From DATKAS01 sp963773315 (GTDB taxonomy: Bacteria; Actinomycetota; Acidimicrobiia; Acidimicrobiales; DATKAS01): a stretch of 64,000 bases of DNA. The stretch covers positions 186,001 through 250,000 of the forward strand of contig CAVZAF010000011.1 in assembly GCA_963773315.1 (NCBI GenBank). The letters are read 5' to 3'. The position numbers and the translations under genes are program-made. The notes under the pieces are model-generated. The model was not told the origin of the DNA. It saw only the letters and a list, made by a program, of their open reading frames with translations, and ran no database searches. Shown here piece after piece: positions 37,308-46,102 of the stretch (its first letter is position 1; each line of letters starts with the position of its first letter).

Positions 37308-37762
37308 TGAACGCTCTGTCCGGCCTCGAGATCTTGTCCCAGGCGGACTGCACCGCGAAGCTCGCGTCTGGGTGCGTCGGGCGGGTGGGCCTCATCGTCG
37401 ACGGGGCGCCGCACGTGCTTCCGGTGAACTACGCCGCGGACGCGACGGGCAAGATCCTCTACCGCACCGCGGGCGACTCGCTTCTGGCGACGGTGGCTGG
37501 GCAGTCGGTGGTGTTCGAGGTGGATGGCTTCGACGTGAAGGCGAAGACCGGTTGGAGCGTGTGCGTCCACGGACAAGCTCTTGAGGTGTTCGCGCCGGGA
37601 GGTCCTACTACAGCGCAGCTTGTCGAGCGTGCTGTCCTGACGTGGGCGCCGGGTCCGCGAGATCGTTGGTTCGCGATCACCCCGACAGAGGTCACCGGGC
37701 GGAGCCTCCCGATGACGGCCGTCGTCGATCCTCAGGGGTGGTTCGAAGGAGTCGTGTCGTGA
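37307..37762 (+). CDS. Small PPOX flavin-binding protein, copy 3
   Basis: 151 residues: LSQADCTAKLASGCVGRVGLIVDGAPHVLPVNYAADATGKILYRTAGDSLL, then GWSVCVHGQALEVF and ITPTEVTGRSLP. A GTG three bases earlier (37304) overlapping the previous stop as GTGA is an equally good start. Overlaps the gpsA GTG by 4 bp. Confidence 0.85.
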   Translation: MNALSGLEILSQADCTAKLASGCVGRVGLIVDGAPHVLPVNYAADATGKILYRTAGDSLLATVAGQSVVFEVDGFDVKAKTGWSVCVHGQALEVFAPGGPTTAQLVERAVLTWAPGPRDRWFAITPTEVTGRSLPMTAVVDPQGWFEGVVS

Positions 37763-38775
37763 CCCGCGTGGCGGTCGTCGGCGCGGGAGCGTGGGGCACC
37801 ACCCTCGCATCGCTTCTCACTGCCCGCGCTGAGACGACGCTGTGGGCGAGGGAACCCGAGGTTGTCGCGTCGATCCAGCAGGGACGCGAGAACGTGCAGT
37901 TCCTCCCGGGCTTCGGGTTGCCGCGGGAGCTCGAGGTGACCGGCGACCTCCGCGCAGCGATCAGCGACGCCGATGTCGTCGTCTTTGCCGTCCCGACACA
38001 GCACCTGCGTTCTCTGGTGAGTCCGATCGAGGTCGTCGCGCCCCTCGTGCTCAACGTGGCGAAGGGCCTCGAGCAGACCACATGCATGCGGATGAGCGAG
38101 GTGCTCCTCGACATCATGCCGCGACGTGATCCGCGGACGATCGGGGTGCTCAGCGGACCGAACCTCGCGCGCGAGATCATGAGCGGACAGCCAGCCGCGA
38201 CATGTGTCGCATTCCGGGATCTGGCGTCGGCTCGGCTGATGCAAGACCTGCTCATGACGCAGGCGTTGCGTGTCTACACGAGTGACGACGTCGTCGGCTG
38301 CGAGATCGGCGGCGCCCTGAAGAACGTGATCGCCATCGCGGCCGGCGTCGCTGATGGCCTCGGATACGGCACGAACACGAAGGCCGCGCTCATCACGCGG
38401 GGTCTCGCAGAGCTCACCCGCCTGGGCGTCGCCGTCGGCGGCCGTCCTCTGACGTTCCTTGGCCTCAGTGGGAACGGCGACCTCGTTGCAACGTGCTCGA
38501 GCCCGCAGAGCCGCAACTACCGGCTCGGACAGGAGCTCGCGCAGGGCCGCCAGGCCTCCGATGTGCTCGGCGGGCAAGCGACCGTCGCAGAGGGCGCGGC
38601 GACTGCGCCCGTCGCCGTCGAGCTGGCTGCCCGTCTACGTGTCGAGCTGCCGATCGCGGCATCGGTCGTCGCGCTCCTTCGAGGCGACCGGACGCCGGAA
38701 CAGCTCGTGCCCGAGCTCATGGCACGCGATGGCAAGCACGAGCTCGCTGGCATCGATGTGCCGCTCACGGTCTGA
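37759..38775 (+). CDS. gpsA: NAD(P)-dependent glycerol-3-phosphate dehydrogenase
   Basis: 338 residues, full length. NAD-binding VAVVGAGAWGTTLASLL at the start, SGPNLAREI, the catalytic lysine in GGALKNVIAIAAG, and LGLSGNGDLVATCSS, matching the family's GLGDL loop. Makes sn-glycerol-3-phosphate for phospholipid and triacylglycerol synthesis while oxidising NAD(P)H. Its place in a stress operon suggests a redox or storage-lipid role in hypoxia (inference). Confidence 0.92.
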   Translation: MTRVAVVGAGAWGTTLASLLTARAETTLWAREPEVVASIQQGRENVQFLPGFGLPRELEVTGDLRAAISDADVVVFAVPTQHLRSLVSPIEVVAPLVLNVAKGLEQTTCMRMSEVLLDIMPRRDPRTIGVLSGPNLAREIMSGQPAATCVAFRDLASARLMQDLLMTQALRVYTSDDVVGCEIGGALKNVIAIAAGVADGLGYGTNTKAALITRGLAELTRLGVAVGGRPLTFLGLSGNGDLVATCSSPQSRNYRLGQELAQGRQASDVLGGQATVAEGAATAPVAVELAARLRVELPIAASVVALLRGDRTPEQLVPELMARDGKHELAGIDVPLTV

Positions 38776-38789
38776 ACCGAGGAGGTCCT

Positions 38790-40349
38790 ATGAAAGAGCT
38801 GGTGTTCCACCGGATGTTCTTCCCAGCGATCGAGAGGTTCTCCTCGAAGGTCGGCTTCCACGACGGCATCTACAACGCCACATTCGACACGCACGCGGAC
38901 CGAGTGCTGAGGTTGCGTGACGCAATGCACCGAGAGCTCGGTCTCAGCGCCGATGATCGGTTCGGGATCATGGCCTGCAACGGGCACGAGTTCCTGGAGC
39001 TCTACCACGCGGGCTTCCTCGGGGGAGGCATCGTGAACCCGTTGAACCTGCGCTTGGCAGGCAAGGAGCTGCAGTACATCCTCGCCGACTCCGGCACCGA
39101 GGTCGTGTTCGTCGACGCGGTCTTCGCCGAGCACTTTGCACGGAACATCGCCGCCGTCCGCTCCGATCTGCCGCTCCGTCACGTGGTCCTGATCGGGGAT
39201 GGCGACGGGCCGTGCGACTTCCGTTACGAAGACCTCATCAAGAGCGGCACCCCGAACCTTCCCCCCGAACCCGAGGAGGACGACGCCGTGATGCTCATGT
39301 ACACCGGCGGAACCACCGGGCTTCCGAAGGGCGCGGTGCTCGAGCAGCGTGCCGAGCTCTTGAACCTGTACCACATCGGGCTCGCGTTGGGCTTCCGGGA
39401 CGACCGCGTCTACCTGCATCAGACGCCGATGTTCCATGCCGCGTCGATGGGCGGCGCGTTGGGCGTCCCGACGACCGGCGGCGTGTCGACTTTCGTTTCG
39501 CTCTTCGAGCCGGGCGCAGTGCTGTCCACGATCGAGGAATACGCCGTCGACTGGACCGTGATGGTGCCCACCATGCTCGCGATGACGCTCGACCACCCGT
39601 CGTTCGATCCCGCCCGGATGGCCTCGATGCAAGATCTCGTCTACGGCGCGTCTCCCATGCCGACCGCGCTCCTCGATCGCATCCAGAAGGCGCTGCCGGC
39701 GCTCAACCTTTGGCAGGGATACGGCATGACGGAGTGCTCCTCTGTGCTCACCATCTTGTCGGCCGCCGACCATGCGAGAGGGGGGGACATCCTGCGGTCC
39801 GCGGGACGACCCGTGGTCGGGGTGGAGCTCGAAGTCCAAGACGAAGCCGGGGCTCTCGTGGCTCGGGGGGTGGACGGTGAGGTGTGCGCGAAGGGCGGCA
39901 ACTTCCTCCGCGAGTATTGGAACCGCCCGGAGCAGACGGACCACGTGCTGCGCGGCGGCTGGTATCACACCGGCGATGTCGGACACATCGACCAGGCTGG
40001 GTACCTGCATCTGGTCGACCGGCTCAACGACATGATCGTCTCTGGGGGCGAGAACGTGTACTCGATCGAGGTCGAGAACGCGATCTCGACTCACCCCGCC
40101 GTCTCGCAGGTCGCTGTCATCGGCATCCCCCACCCCGTCTGGGGCGAGCAAGTCCATGCGATCGTCGTGCTTCGTACGGGATGCACAGCGACCGAGCGCG
40201 AGATCATCGACCACGCGCGGGAGTCGATCGCCGGCTACAAGGTGCCCAAGTCCGTCGAATTCAGGACCGAGCCCCTGCCTGTTTCCGGAGCACTCAAGCC
40301 GTTGAAGCGGGAGCTCCGGGCCCCCTACTGGGAACGTCAGGAGGCCTGA
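38790..40349 (+). CDS. Acyl-CoA synthetase (fatty-acid-CoA ligase-like)
   Basis: 519 residues, ANL superfamily: P-loop MYTGGTTGLPKGAV near residue 170, GYGMTECSSVLT, hinge YHTGDVGHIDQAGYLHLVDRLNDMIVSGGENVYS, and a C-terminal lysine in SGALKPLKREL at the catalytic position. Medium/long-chain or aromatic acid specificity is not readable. A strong GGAGG sits 5 bases before the ATG. Follows gpsA by 14 bp, so a glycerolipid-related role is possible. Confidence 0.88.
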   Translation: MKELVFHRMFFPAIERFSSKVGFHDGIYNATFDTHADRVLRLRDAMHRELGLSADDRFGIMACNGHEFLELYHAGFLGGGIVNPLNLRLAGKELQYILADSGTEVVFVDAVFAEHFARNIAAVRSDLPLRHVVLIGDGDGPCDFRYEDLIKSGTPNLPPEPEEDDAVMLMYTGGTTGLPKGAVLEQRAELLNLYHIGLALGFRDDRVYLHQTPMFHAASMGGALGVPTTGGVSTFVSLFEPGAVLSTIEEYAVDWTVMVPTMLAMTLDHPSFDPARMASMQDLVYGASPMPTALLDRIQKALPALNLWQGYGMTECSSVLTILSAADHARGGDILRSAGRPVVGVELEVQDEAGALVARGVDGEVCAKGGNFLREYWNRPEQTDHVLRGGWYHTGDVGHIDQAGYLHLVDRLNDMIVSGGENVYSIEVENAISTHPAVSQVAVIGIPHPVWGEQVHAIVVLRTGCTATEREIIDHARESIAGYKVPKSVEFRTEPLPVSGALKPLKRELRAPYWERQEA

Positions 40350-40362
40350 GCCGGAGCCGGGC

Positions 40363-40377
40363 GGGACGAAGGTCCCC
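40363..40377 (+). promoter_or_regulatory. DosR-like box upstream of PPOX copy 4
   Basis: GGGACGAAGGTCCCC; the inner GGGAC/GTCCC arms are a perfect inverted repeat. TACGTT at 40422-40427 is a good -10, which would put the box at about -64, a more distal position than the other promoters. The next gene has its own Shine-Dalgarno. Confidence 0.45.
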
Positions 40378-40463
40378 GCGCGAGGGGTCGACCGGCCGCA
40401 GACGGAAGAAGTGTGCTCGCCGTACGTTCAACGCGAGAATGTGACTGAGCAAGGACAGGGACC

Positions 40464-40922
40464 ATGAGCCACGAGGCGTTGCACGGTGTCGAGGTGCTCG
40501 ATCCGAACGAGTGTTGGGCACTTCTACGCGAATCCCTTGTTGGACGGTTGGCGATCTCGATTGCGGGCCATCCCGACATCTTCCCCATCAACTACGTGGT
40601 CGACCACGGCACCATCGTCTTCCGAACCGCGGAGGGAACCAAGCTCGCGGGCGCGGTGCTCGGCACCGGCGTCGCGTTCGAAGCCGACGGCCTCGACACA
40701 TGGGCGAAGCAGGCGTGGAGCGTCGTGGTCAAGGGGCGAGCGATCGAGATCTTGGCGATGCAGGAGCTGTTCGACGCCGCTGACCTACCGCTCTTTCCTT
40801 GGCTCGCTAGTCCCAAGCACCGCTTTGTGCGGATCCTCCCCGACGAGGTGACGGGACGGCGCTTTCACGTCGTCGACGCCCCAGACGAGACTCCGGCGGC
40901 CAAGCGGTCGAGCCCTGACTAG
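40464..40922 (+). CDS. Small PPOX flavin-binding protein, copy 4
   Basis: 152 residues: LDPNECWALLRESLVGRLAISIAGHPDIFPINYVVDHGTIVFRTAEGTKL, then AWSVVVKGRAIEI and ILPDEVTGRRFHV. It is closest to copy 2 by eye and belongs to the same paralogous group as 36445-37762. A GGACAGGG Shine-Dalgarno precedes the ATG. Confidence 0.85.
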   Translation: MSHEALHGVEVLDPNECWALLRESLVGRLAISIAGHPDIFPINYVVDHGTIVFRTAEGTKLAGAVLGTGVAFEADGLDTWAKQAWSVVVKGRAIEILAMQELFDAADLPLFPWLASPKHRFVRILPDEVTGRRFHVVDAPDETPAAKRSSPD

Positions 40923-40937
40923 GTGAAAGATGGCGGC

Positions 40938-41729
40938 GTGACCGATCTCGCCGCCGCCTTCCCCGACCTCACGTTCGACCGGCCCTCGCCGCGGGTGCTG
41001 CGCATCACTCTCGACGGGCCAGGCCTCAACTCCGTGAACCACGCCGTGCACCGGCAGCTGGCCGACGTGTGGCGCGCGGTCGACGAAGACGACGAGACGA
41101 ATGCCGTCGTGCTCCGCGGAGCGGGCAAGGCGTTCTCGGCAGGCGGCAGCTTCGACCTCCTCGAGTCGCTCGTCTCCGACGATGCAATGCGCGCCCAGAT
41201 CATGAGCGAGGCGCGCGACCTCGTGTTCAACGTGATCGAGTGCTCGAAGGTCATCGTGTCGGCGATCCACGGTCCTGCCGTCGGCGCAGGCCTCGTCGTC
41301 GCGTTGCTCGCCGACGTGTCGGTCGCGGCGCGCACCGCGCGGATCATCGACGGCCACACGCGCCTCGGCGTCGCCGCCGGCGATCACGCTGCGATCTGCT
41401 GGCCGTTGCTCTGCGGCATGGCCAAAGCCAAGTACTACCTGCTCACCTGCGACGCGATGTCGGGTGAAGAGGCCGAGCGGATCGGGCTCGTGTCGCTCTG
41501 CGTCGACGACGACGAGGTGCAGGAGCGTGCGCTGGCGATCGCCACGCAGCTCGCCGGCGGCGCGCAGCAGGCCATCCGCCTCACGAAGCACGCACTCAAT
41601 GGCTGGTACCGAGCGCAGGCGGCGACGTTCGACGCGAGCCTCGCGTACGAGTTCCTCGGCTTCGCCGGACCAGACGCGCGCGAAGGGCTCGCCTCCCTCC
41701 AGGAGAAGCGAGCCCCCCGGTTCAGCTAA
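40938..41729 (+). CDS. Enoyl-CoA hydratase/isomerase family protein
   Basis: 263 residues, crotonase fold. Oxyanion-hole segments are KAFSAGGSFDLLE and IHGPAVGAGLVVALLADVSVAA. The catalytic glutamate positions are not clearly conserved (GHTRLGVAAGDHAA), so hydratase activity is not certain. GTG at 40938 starts the conserved region; GTG at 40923, right after the previous stop, is the alternative. Confidence 0.82.
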   Translation: MTDLAAAFPDLTFDRPSPRVLRITLDGPGLNSVNHAVHRQLADVWRAVDEDDETNAVVLRGAGKAFSAGGSFDLLESLVSDDAMRAQIMSEARDLVFNVIECSKVIVSAIHGPAVGAGLVVALLADVSVAARTARIIDGHTRLGVAAGDHAAICWPLLCGMAKAKYYLLTCDAMSGEEAERIGLVSLCVDDDEVQERALAIATQLAGGAQQAIRLTKHALNGWYRAQAATFDASLAYEFLGFAGPDAREGLASLQEKRAPRFS

Positions 41730-41769
41730 CTGCCCCGCCGGGCCGGTACGCAGTGCCATGCTGGGGGGC

Positions 41770-41877
41770 ATGGCAAACAAAGTGCCGGAGAAGCACAACG
41801 CGAAGAAGCCCGGCAAGTCGCTCAAGGAGAAGCGCGCCGACAAGCAGAAGAAGAAGTCCGAGAGACGGTCCGGCTGA
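41770..41877 (+). CDS. Very basic 35-residue protein
   Basis: Starts MANKVPEKHNAKKPGKSLKEKR; almost half the residues are Lys or Arg, with no hydrophobic core. GGGGGG lies just upstream of the ATG. Such short, Lys-rich, probably disordered proteins are found in many Actinobacteria; a nucleic-acid-binding role is only a guess. An ATG at 41758 would add four residues. Confidence 0.6.
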   Translation: MANKVPEKHNAKKPGKSLKEKRADKQKKKSERRSG

Positions 41878-41894
41878 CGGACCCGCTCGCACAC

Positions 41895-42866
41895 ATGGCC
41901 CACACCCGGGCGTACTGCGACGGGAAGCTGATCAAGGAGGGCTTTCCTGTCGCGGACGTGTCCGACTTCCTGGAGATGCCGAGCGCGATCGTGTGGGTCG
42001 ACTACTGCCAGCCGACAGCTGCGGATCTGGAAGAGCTGCAGGCGGAGCTCGGCTTCCACGAGCTCGCGTTGGAAGACGCGCTCAGCGAGCACCAACGACC
42101 GAAGCTCGACCACTACCCCAACCACCTGTTCCTCTCGTGCCATGCGGTCGGGCTCGACGACGCAACGGGTCTCCTCCAAGAGGTCGAGGTCGACGCGTTC
42201 ATCCACCCGCGATGGCTCGTAACGGTGCGCAAGGACGAGGGGTTCCCGCTCGAGCCGCTGCTGCGCCGCTGGGACCGATCGACCGAGCTCGGCGAGAACG
42301 GAGTCGCGTTCCTCGTCTACGGGTTCCTCGACCTCGTGATCGATGGCTACTTCGGCCCCATCGACGCGTTCAACGACTACTACGACACGATCAGCGAGGA
42401 GATCTTCTCCGAGCGGCCGATCGAGCAATCGCAGCAGCGGCATTGGTTCACGATGCGCCGGTCTCTCGTGCAGTTCCACCGTTTGGTTCTGCCGATGCGC
42501 GAGGTCGTGAGCGCCCTCATGCGCCGCGAGCAGAACGTCATCCCCGAAGCCCTCTACCCCTACTACCAAGACGTCTACGACCACATCCTGAGAGTGACGG
42601 AGTCCACCGAGTCGCTGCGCGACCTCGTGAGCACGATCGTCGAGACCAACCTCAGCCTGCGCGACTACCGCACCAACCAGATCATGAAGAAGGTCACGAG
42701 CTGGGCGGCGATCATCGCGGTGCCCACGCTCATCACCGGCTGGTACGGCATGAACGTGCCCTACCCGGGCTTTGCTCGCCACGCCGGCGTCGTCGTGGCG
42801 ACCCTCTTGATCATCGTGTGCTCAGGCGGTCTCTACGCGCTCTTCAAGAAGCAGGAGTGGCTGTGA
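41895..42866 (+). CDS. corA: CorA-family magnesium/divalent cation transporter
   Basis: 323 residues. Long cytoplasmic alpha/beta funnel domain, a stalk helix, then two C-terminal membrane segments separated by the signature YGMNVPYPG (GMN motif). Forms a pentameric Mg2+ (or Co2+/Ni2+) channel in the cytoplasmic membrane. The stop is followed one base later by the GTG of the YjbR gene. Confidence 0.92.
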   Translation: MAHTRAYCDGKLIKEGFPVADVSDFLEMPSAIVWVDYCQPTAADLEELQAELGFHELALEDALSEHQRPKLDHYPNHLFLSCHAVGLDDATGLLQEVEVDAFIHPRWLVTVRKDEGFPLEPLLRRWDRSTELGENGVAFLVYGFLDLVIDGYFGPIDAFNDYYDTISEEIFSERPIEQSQQRHWFTMRRSLVQFHRLVLPMREVVSALMRREQNVIPEALYPYYQDVYDHILRVTESTESLRDLVSTIVETNLSLRDYRTNQIMKKVTSWAAIIAVPTLITGWYGMNVPYPGFARHAGVVVATLLIIVCSGGLYALFKKQEWL

Positions 42867-42867
42867 G

Positions 42868-43209
42868 GTGGCGTCGATCGACGACATCCGGCCGCTCGCG
42901 CTGAGCCTGCCCCGCGCCTACGAGGTGCTCGTCCGCGATCGTGTGAAGTTCCGCGTCGGTCAGTACGTATGGCTCGCGTTCTCGCGTGACGAGACGATGA
43001 TGGGCTTCGCGTTCCCGAAGGAGGAGCGTGAGGCGCTCGTTGCGTCAGAGCCGCACAAGTTCTCGATGCCGACGCAGTCGGACATGCGTTACAACTGGGT
43101 CGTCGTGCGCCTCGACCAGATCGACGCGGACGAAGCGCATGAGATCTTGCTCGACGCATGGCGCATGGTCGTGCCGAAGAAGGTCGCCCGAGAGCATCTG
43201 GGCGACTGA
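42868..43209 (+). CDS. MmcQ/YjbR family protein
   Basis: 113 residues with the family's features: IRPLALSLPRAYE at the start, VKFRVGQYVWLAFSRDETMMGFAF, and the C-terminal AWRMVVPKKV. A CyaY-like fold with a DNA-binding-like surface; function unknown. A second member occurs at 61193. Confidence 0.82.
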   Translation: MASIDDIRPLALSLPRAYEVLVRDRVKFRVGQYVWLAFSRDETMMGFAFPKEEREALVASEPHKFSMPTQSDMRYNWVVVRLDQIDADEAHEILLDAWRMVVPKKVAREHLGD

Positions 43210-43212
43210 GGG

Positions 43213-44607
43213 TCAGGCGAGCAGCGCGAGCAGCTCCTCGCGGTCGGGCCCCGGCGCGACGAACGGCGGCTTGTCGCTGTGCGCCTCGACCTTCTCCATG
43301 AAGCCGGGCCGGGCGAGCACGTCCTGCGGGAACGCGAGGCACATGATCGTCTCCATCATCCCCCGGAACACGTCCGGGTCGTAAGGCAGCGCGGTGAACA
43401 CCTTCTGCGTCACCGGATTCGGGGGTGGCGGTTCCGCTCCCTTGCGCAAGGCGTTCATCTGGGCGATGCGGGCCCGGTCCGCGGCGATCTGGTTGTGGAC
43501 GAACGGAGCGACCTCACGTTCCGTGAGCGCGTCGAACTCGCGCACGAGCGCCTCGGGGTCGTCGAGGCTCGTGCGCGTCGCGTGACGCAGCTGTTGCGCA
43601 TGCACCATGCCTACGGAGATGCCGCGGCCCGCGGACGGGTTCGTGCACGCCCACGCGTCACCCACGGCACAGACGCCGGTTGCGACGGGACGATCGTCGA
43701 CGACGAACCGCCGGTGTCGATCCATGATCCCGGCCATCGACAGCACGTCGGTGATCGGCTCGCCGTTGAGCCAGTGCTGCTGCATCGGGCACGCCCGCGC
43801 GACCTTGGTGAACTTCTCCGGATCTTTGAAGGCCTTCAGGGGGAGGTCATCCGAGGCGCCGTACATCGTGAGCGACCACGTGTTGTTGTCACCGGGCAAC
43901 GTGAGGATGGAGAACGTGCCCATCGGAGTCTGCGCAGGCCCGACCAGCGGAGGCGGCTCGGACCCCGTGAAGTACCGGGTGTAGTACACGAAGCCTGAGT
44001 CCTCGGACGTGATCGGGATCTCCGGCGACCCGAGCGCCTGCAACCACTCGACGAGCTTCGATCGGCGTCCCATCGCGTCGATCACGAGGTCGGCCCGGAG
44101 CTCGTCACCGGCGGTCGTGCGCACGCCGATGATGTGCGGCGCACGTTCGACGACGGCCTCACCGGTGACCAAGGCAGCGATCGACACCCCCCGACGCACC
44201 GTCACCCCTTCGTGCTCGGCCGCTGCTCGACCGAACACCGACTCGACGATTGGCCGGCGACCGGTGATGAAGCGGAACCGGTCGTCGTCCGGCCGAGCCG
44301 AGGTGTCTCCCAGCGTCGGCGGCAACATCGCCACAGGGTTCACCCACGTGCAGCCCGCTTCCTCGAGGTTGTCGACCATGCCCGGAAGGTCCGCCTCGAG
44401 CACGACCCGCGTGCGAGGGAAGAGGTTGTGAGGCTGATGGTGTTGCGGCACGCCGGGTCTCGGCCACGAAGTCCACGCGCCGGCGGGAGATGCCGGAAGC
44501 GGCGCCGGGTCACGTTCGAGGACCGTGACGTCGTGCCCATCCTTCGCGAGCATCATCGCCGTCGAGAGCCCGATCATGCTGCCGCCGCACACGACGATCG
44601 ACGCCAT
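43213..44607 (-). CDS. FAD-dependent oxidoreductase (group A/E monooxygenase-like)
   Basis: 464 residues. FAD-binding VVCGGSMIGLSTAMMLAKDGHDVTVLERD (modified GxGxxG), a DG-like AMGRRSKLVEWL region, and GDAWACTNPSAGRGISVGM, the second FAD motif. Similar to styrene-monooxygenase/geranylgeranyl-reductase type flavoproteins. The upstream flavin reductase gene on the same strand suggests a two-component system in which reduced FAD is supplied by the partner (inference). Confidence 0.82.
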   Translation of the reverse strand: MASIVVCGGSMIGLSTAMMLAKDGHDVTVLERDPAPLPASPAGAWTSWPRPGVPQHHQPHNLFPRTRVVLEADLPGMVDNLEEAGCTWVNPVAMLPPTLGDTSARPDDDRFRFITGRRPIVESVFGRAAAEHEGVTVRRGVSIAALVTGEAVVERAPHIIGVRTTAGDELRADLVIDAMGRRSKLVEWLQALGSPEIPITSEDSGFVYYTRYFTGSEPPPLVGPAQTPMGTFSILTLPGDNNTWSLTMYGASDDLPLKAFKDPEKFTKVARACPMQQHWLNGEPITDVLSMAGIMDRHRRFVVDDRPVATGVCAVGDAWACTNPSAGRGISVGMVHAQQLRHATRTSLDDPEALVREFDALTEREVAPFVHNQIAADRARIAQMNALRKGAEPPPPNPVTQKVFTALPYDPDVFRGMMETIMCLAFPQDVLARPGFMEKVEAHSDKPPFVAPGPDREELLALLA

Positions 44608-44653
44608 CGTCCGACCTCCCCCGTATCGGCAGTCAGCGCCGCTTCACTCTGCA

Positions 44654-45151
44654 TCAATGGCGCTTCACGCCTCCGTACTTCATCCTCGTGTCGCTCATCG
44701 ACGCCGGCCGCGCGACGTCGTCGCGGATCGCAGCGTCGACCACCTCACCGACGAAGAGGGTATGAGTGCCGAGATCGAGCGTATGTCTCACTGCACAGTC
44801 CATCCAGGCCAGCGCTTCGTCGAACACGGGCGCGCCCGTGGTCGCGGCGTGCACCGGGCGGCCGTTGAGGGTGACGCCGTCGTCAGCTGCCGGCTTCGAG
44901 AACTTCACGAACACCTTGGTGTCCTCGGCGTCCCACAGGTTCACGGTGAACGAACCGCCCGCGGTGATGAGGCGATGCGTGACCGCGTCATTGTCGACGC
45001 CGACGCCGATGAGCACCGGCTCCATCGAGAGCTGCGTCACCCAGCTCGCGGTCATCGCGTTGCGCTCGTCCCCCGCCCGCGACCCGATCAGCACGAGCGC
45101 GTTCGGGATCTTCCACGTGAGCTTGTTGAGCAGCTCGTCGTCGAGCGCCAC
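44654..45151 (-). CDS. Flavin reductase domain protein
   Basis: 165 residues, FMN-binding split barrel: ALVLIGSRAGDERNAMTASWVTQLSMEPVLIGVGVDNDAVTH, then GGSFTVNLWDAEDTKVFVKF. Reduces FMN/FAD with NAD(P)H, or uses bound flavin as an oxidoreductase. GTG at 45151 directly abuts the stop of the SPFH gene. Likely partner of the following monooxygenase. Confidence 0.85.
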   Translation of the reverse strand: MALDDELLNKLTWKIPNALVLIGSRAGDERNAMTASWVTQLSMEPVLIGVGVDNDAVTHRLITAGGSFTVNLWDAEDTKVFVKFSKPAADDGVTLNGRPVHAATTGAPVFDEALAWMDCAVRHTLDLGTHTLFVGEVVDAAIRDDVARPASMSDTRMKYGGVKRH

Positions 45152-46102
45152 CTATGCGTCGCCGTTGCTTGACGGCACGTCGGCGAGCACGCCCTTGAGC
45201 GCCTGCGCCGCACCCATCAAACCCACGCTCTCGAACGGCACGACGATCTTCGTGTTCCGGCTCTCCGCGAACTTGCTCAGCGTGTCGAGCTGCAGGATCG
45301 CCACGAGCGTCGGATCCGGCTTCTCCTTTGTGATCGCGCCGTAGACGGTCTCGATCGCCTGCGCCCGCCCCTCGGCCTCGAGGATCGCGGATTGACGGTG
45401 GCCTTCGGCACGCAGGATCGCGGCTTGGCGCTCACCTTCGGCCGAACGCACGGCGGCCTGGGCCGCGCCCTCGGCGATGTTGATCGCGTACGTCTGCTCA
45501 CCTTCGGACTGGAGGATCTTCGCCCGCTTCTCCTGATCGGCCTGCTTCTGCAAGGCCAGCGCCGCGAGGATCTGGGGCGGCGGCAGGATGTCGACGATCT
45601 CGATGCGGCTGATGCGGATGCCCCACTTGTCGGTGACGATCTCCATCTGCTCTTGCACATCGGTGTTGATGCGCTCGCGCTCGGAGAGCGCCTCGTCCAG
45701 GGTCATCGTGCCGATCACCGAACGCAGCGCGGTGCGAGCGAGCGCGTCGATCGCGACGTCGAAGTTCTTCACGCTGAAGAGGGCCTGCTTGGCGTCGACG
45801 ACTTGGGTGAAGATGGTCGCGTTCACCGTGACGACGACGTTGTCCTTCGTGATGACGTCTTGGCGGTCGCCGGGGATGGGGATCTCACGCATGTCGACCA
45901 TCTGGAGCGTGTCGACGAACGGGATGATCACGACGAGGCCGGGCTCGTGGGTCGTGCGGTACTCGCCGAGTCGCTTCAACACGCCGACCTGTCCCTGCTG
46001 CACGATGTTCACCGCCGACTTCAGGGTGGCGAGCAACGCCAACACGATGAGGGCGAGGACGGCCAGCCCTACGAAGCTGAATGTGCTCATGGCTGCGATC
46101 AC
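45152..46102 (-). CDS. SPFH/band 7 (stomatin/paraslipin-like) protein
   Basis: 316 residues. N-terminal membrane hairpin (~5-30), SPFH domain (VQQGQVGVLKRLGEYRTTHEPGLVVIIPFVDTLQMVDMRE), then an Ala/Glu-rich coiled coil (EGAAQAAVRSAEGERQAAILRAEG). Oligomerises on the membrane; usually paired with an NfeD protein, as here, with a 4-bp overlap. The GTG at 46102 precedes an ATG at 46090 that may be used instead. Confidence 0.9.
   Translation of the reverse strand: MIAAMSTFSFVGLAVLALIVLALLATLKSAVNIVQQGQVGVLKRLGEYRTTHEPGLVVIIPFVDTLQMVDMREIPIPGDRQDVITKDNVVVTVNATIFTQVVDAKQALFSVKNFDVAIDALARTALRSVIGTMTLDEALSERERINTDVQEQMEIVTDKWGIRISRIEIVDILPPPQILAALALQKQADQEKRAKILQSEGEQTYAINIAEGAAQAAVRSAEGERQAAILRAEGHRQSAILEAEGRAQAIETVYGAITKEKPDPTLVAILQLDTLSKFAESRNTKIVVPFESVGLMGAAQALKGVLADVPSSNGDA

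Noticed and set aside
38517..40214. 565-codon minus-strand frame opposite the acyl-CoA ligase
   Set aside because: His/Asp/Val/Arg-rich shadow frame without recognisable domain.
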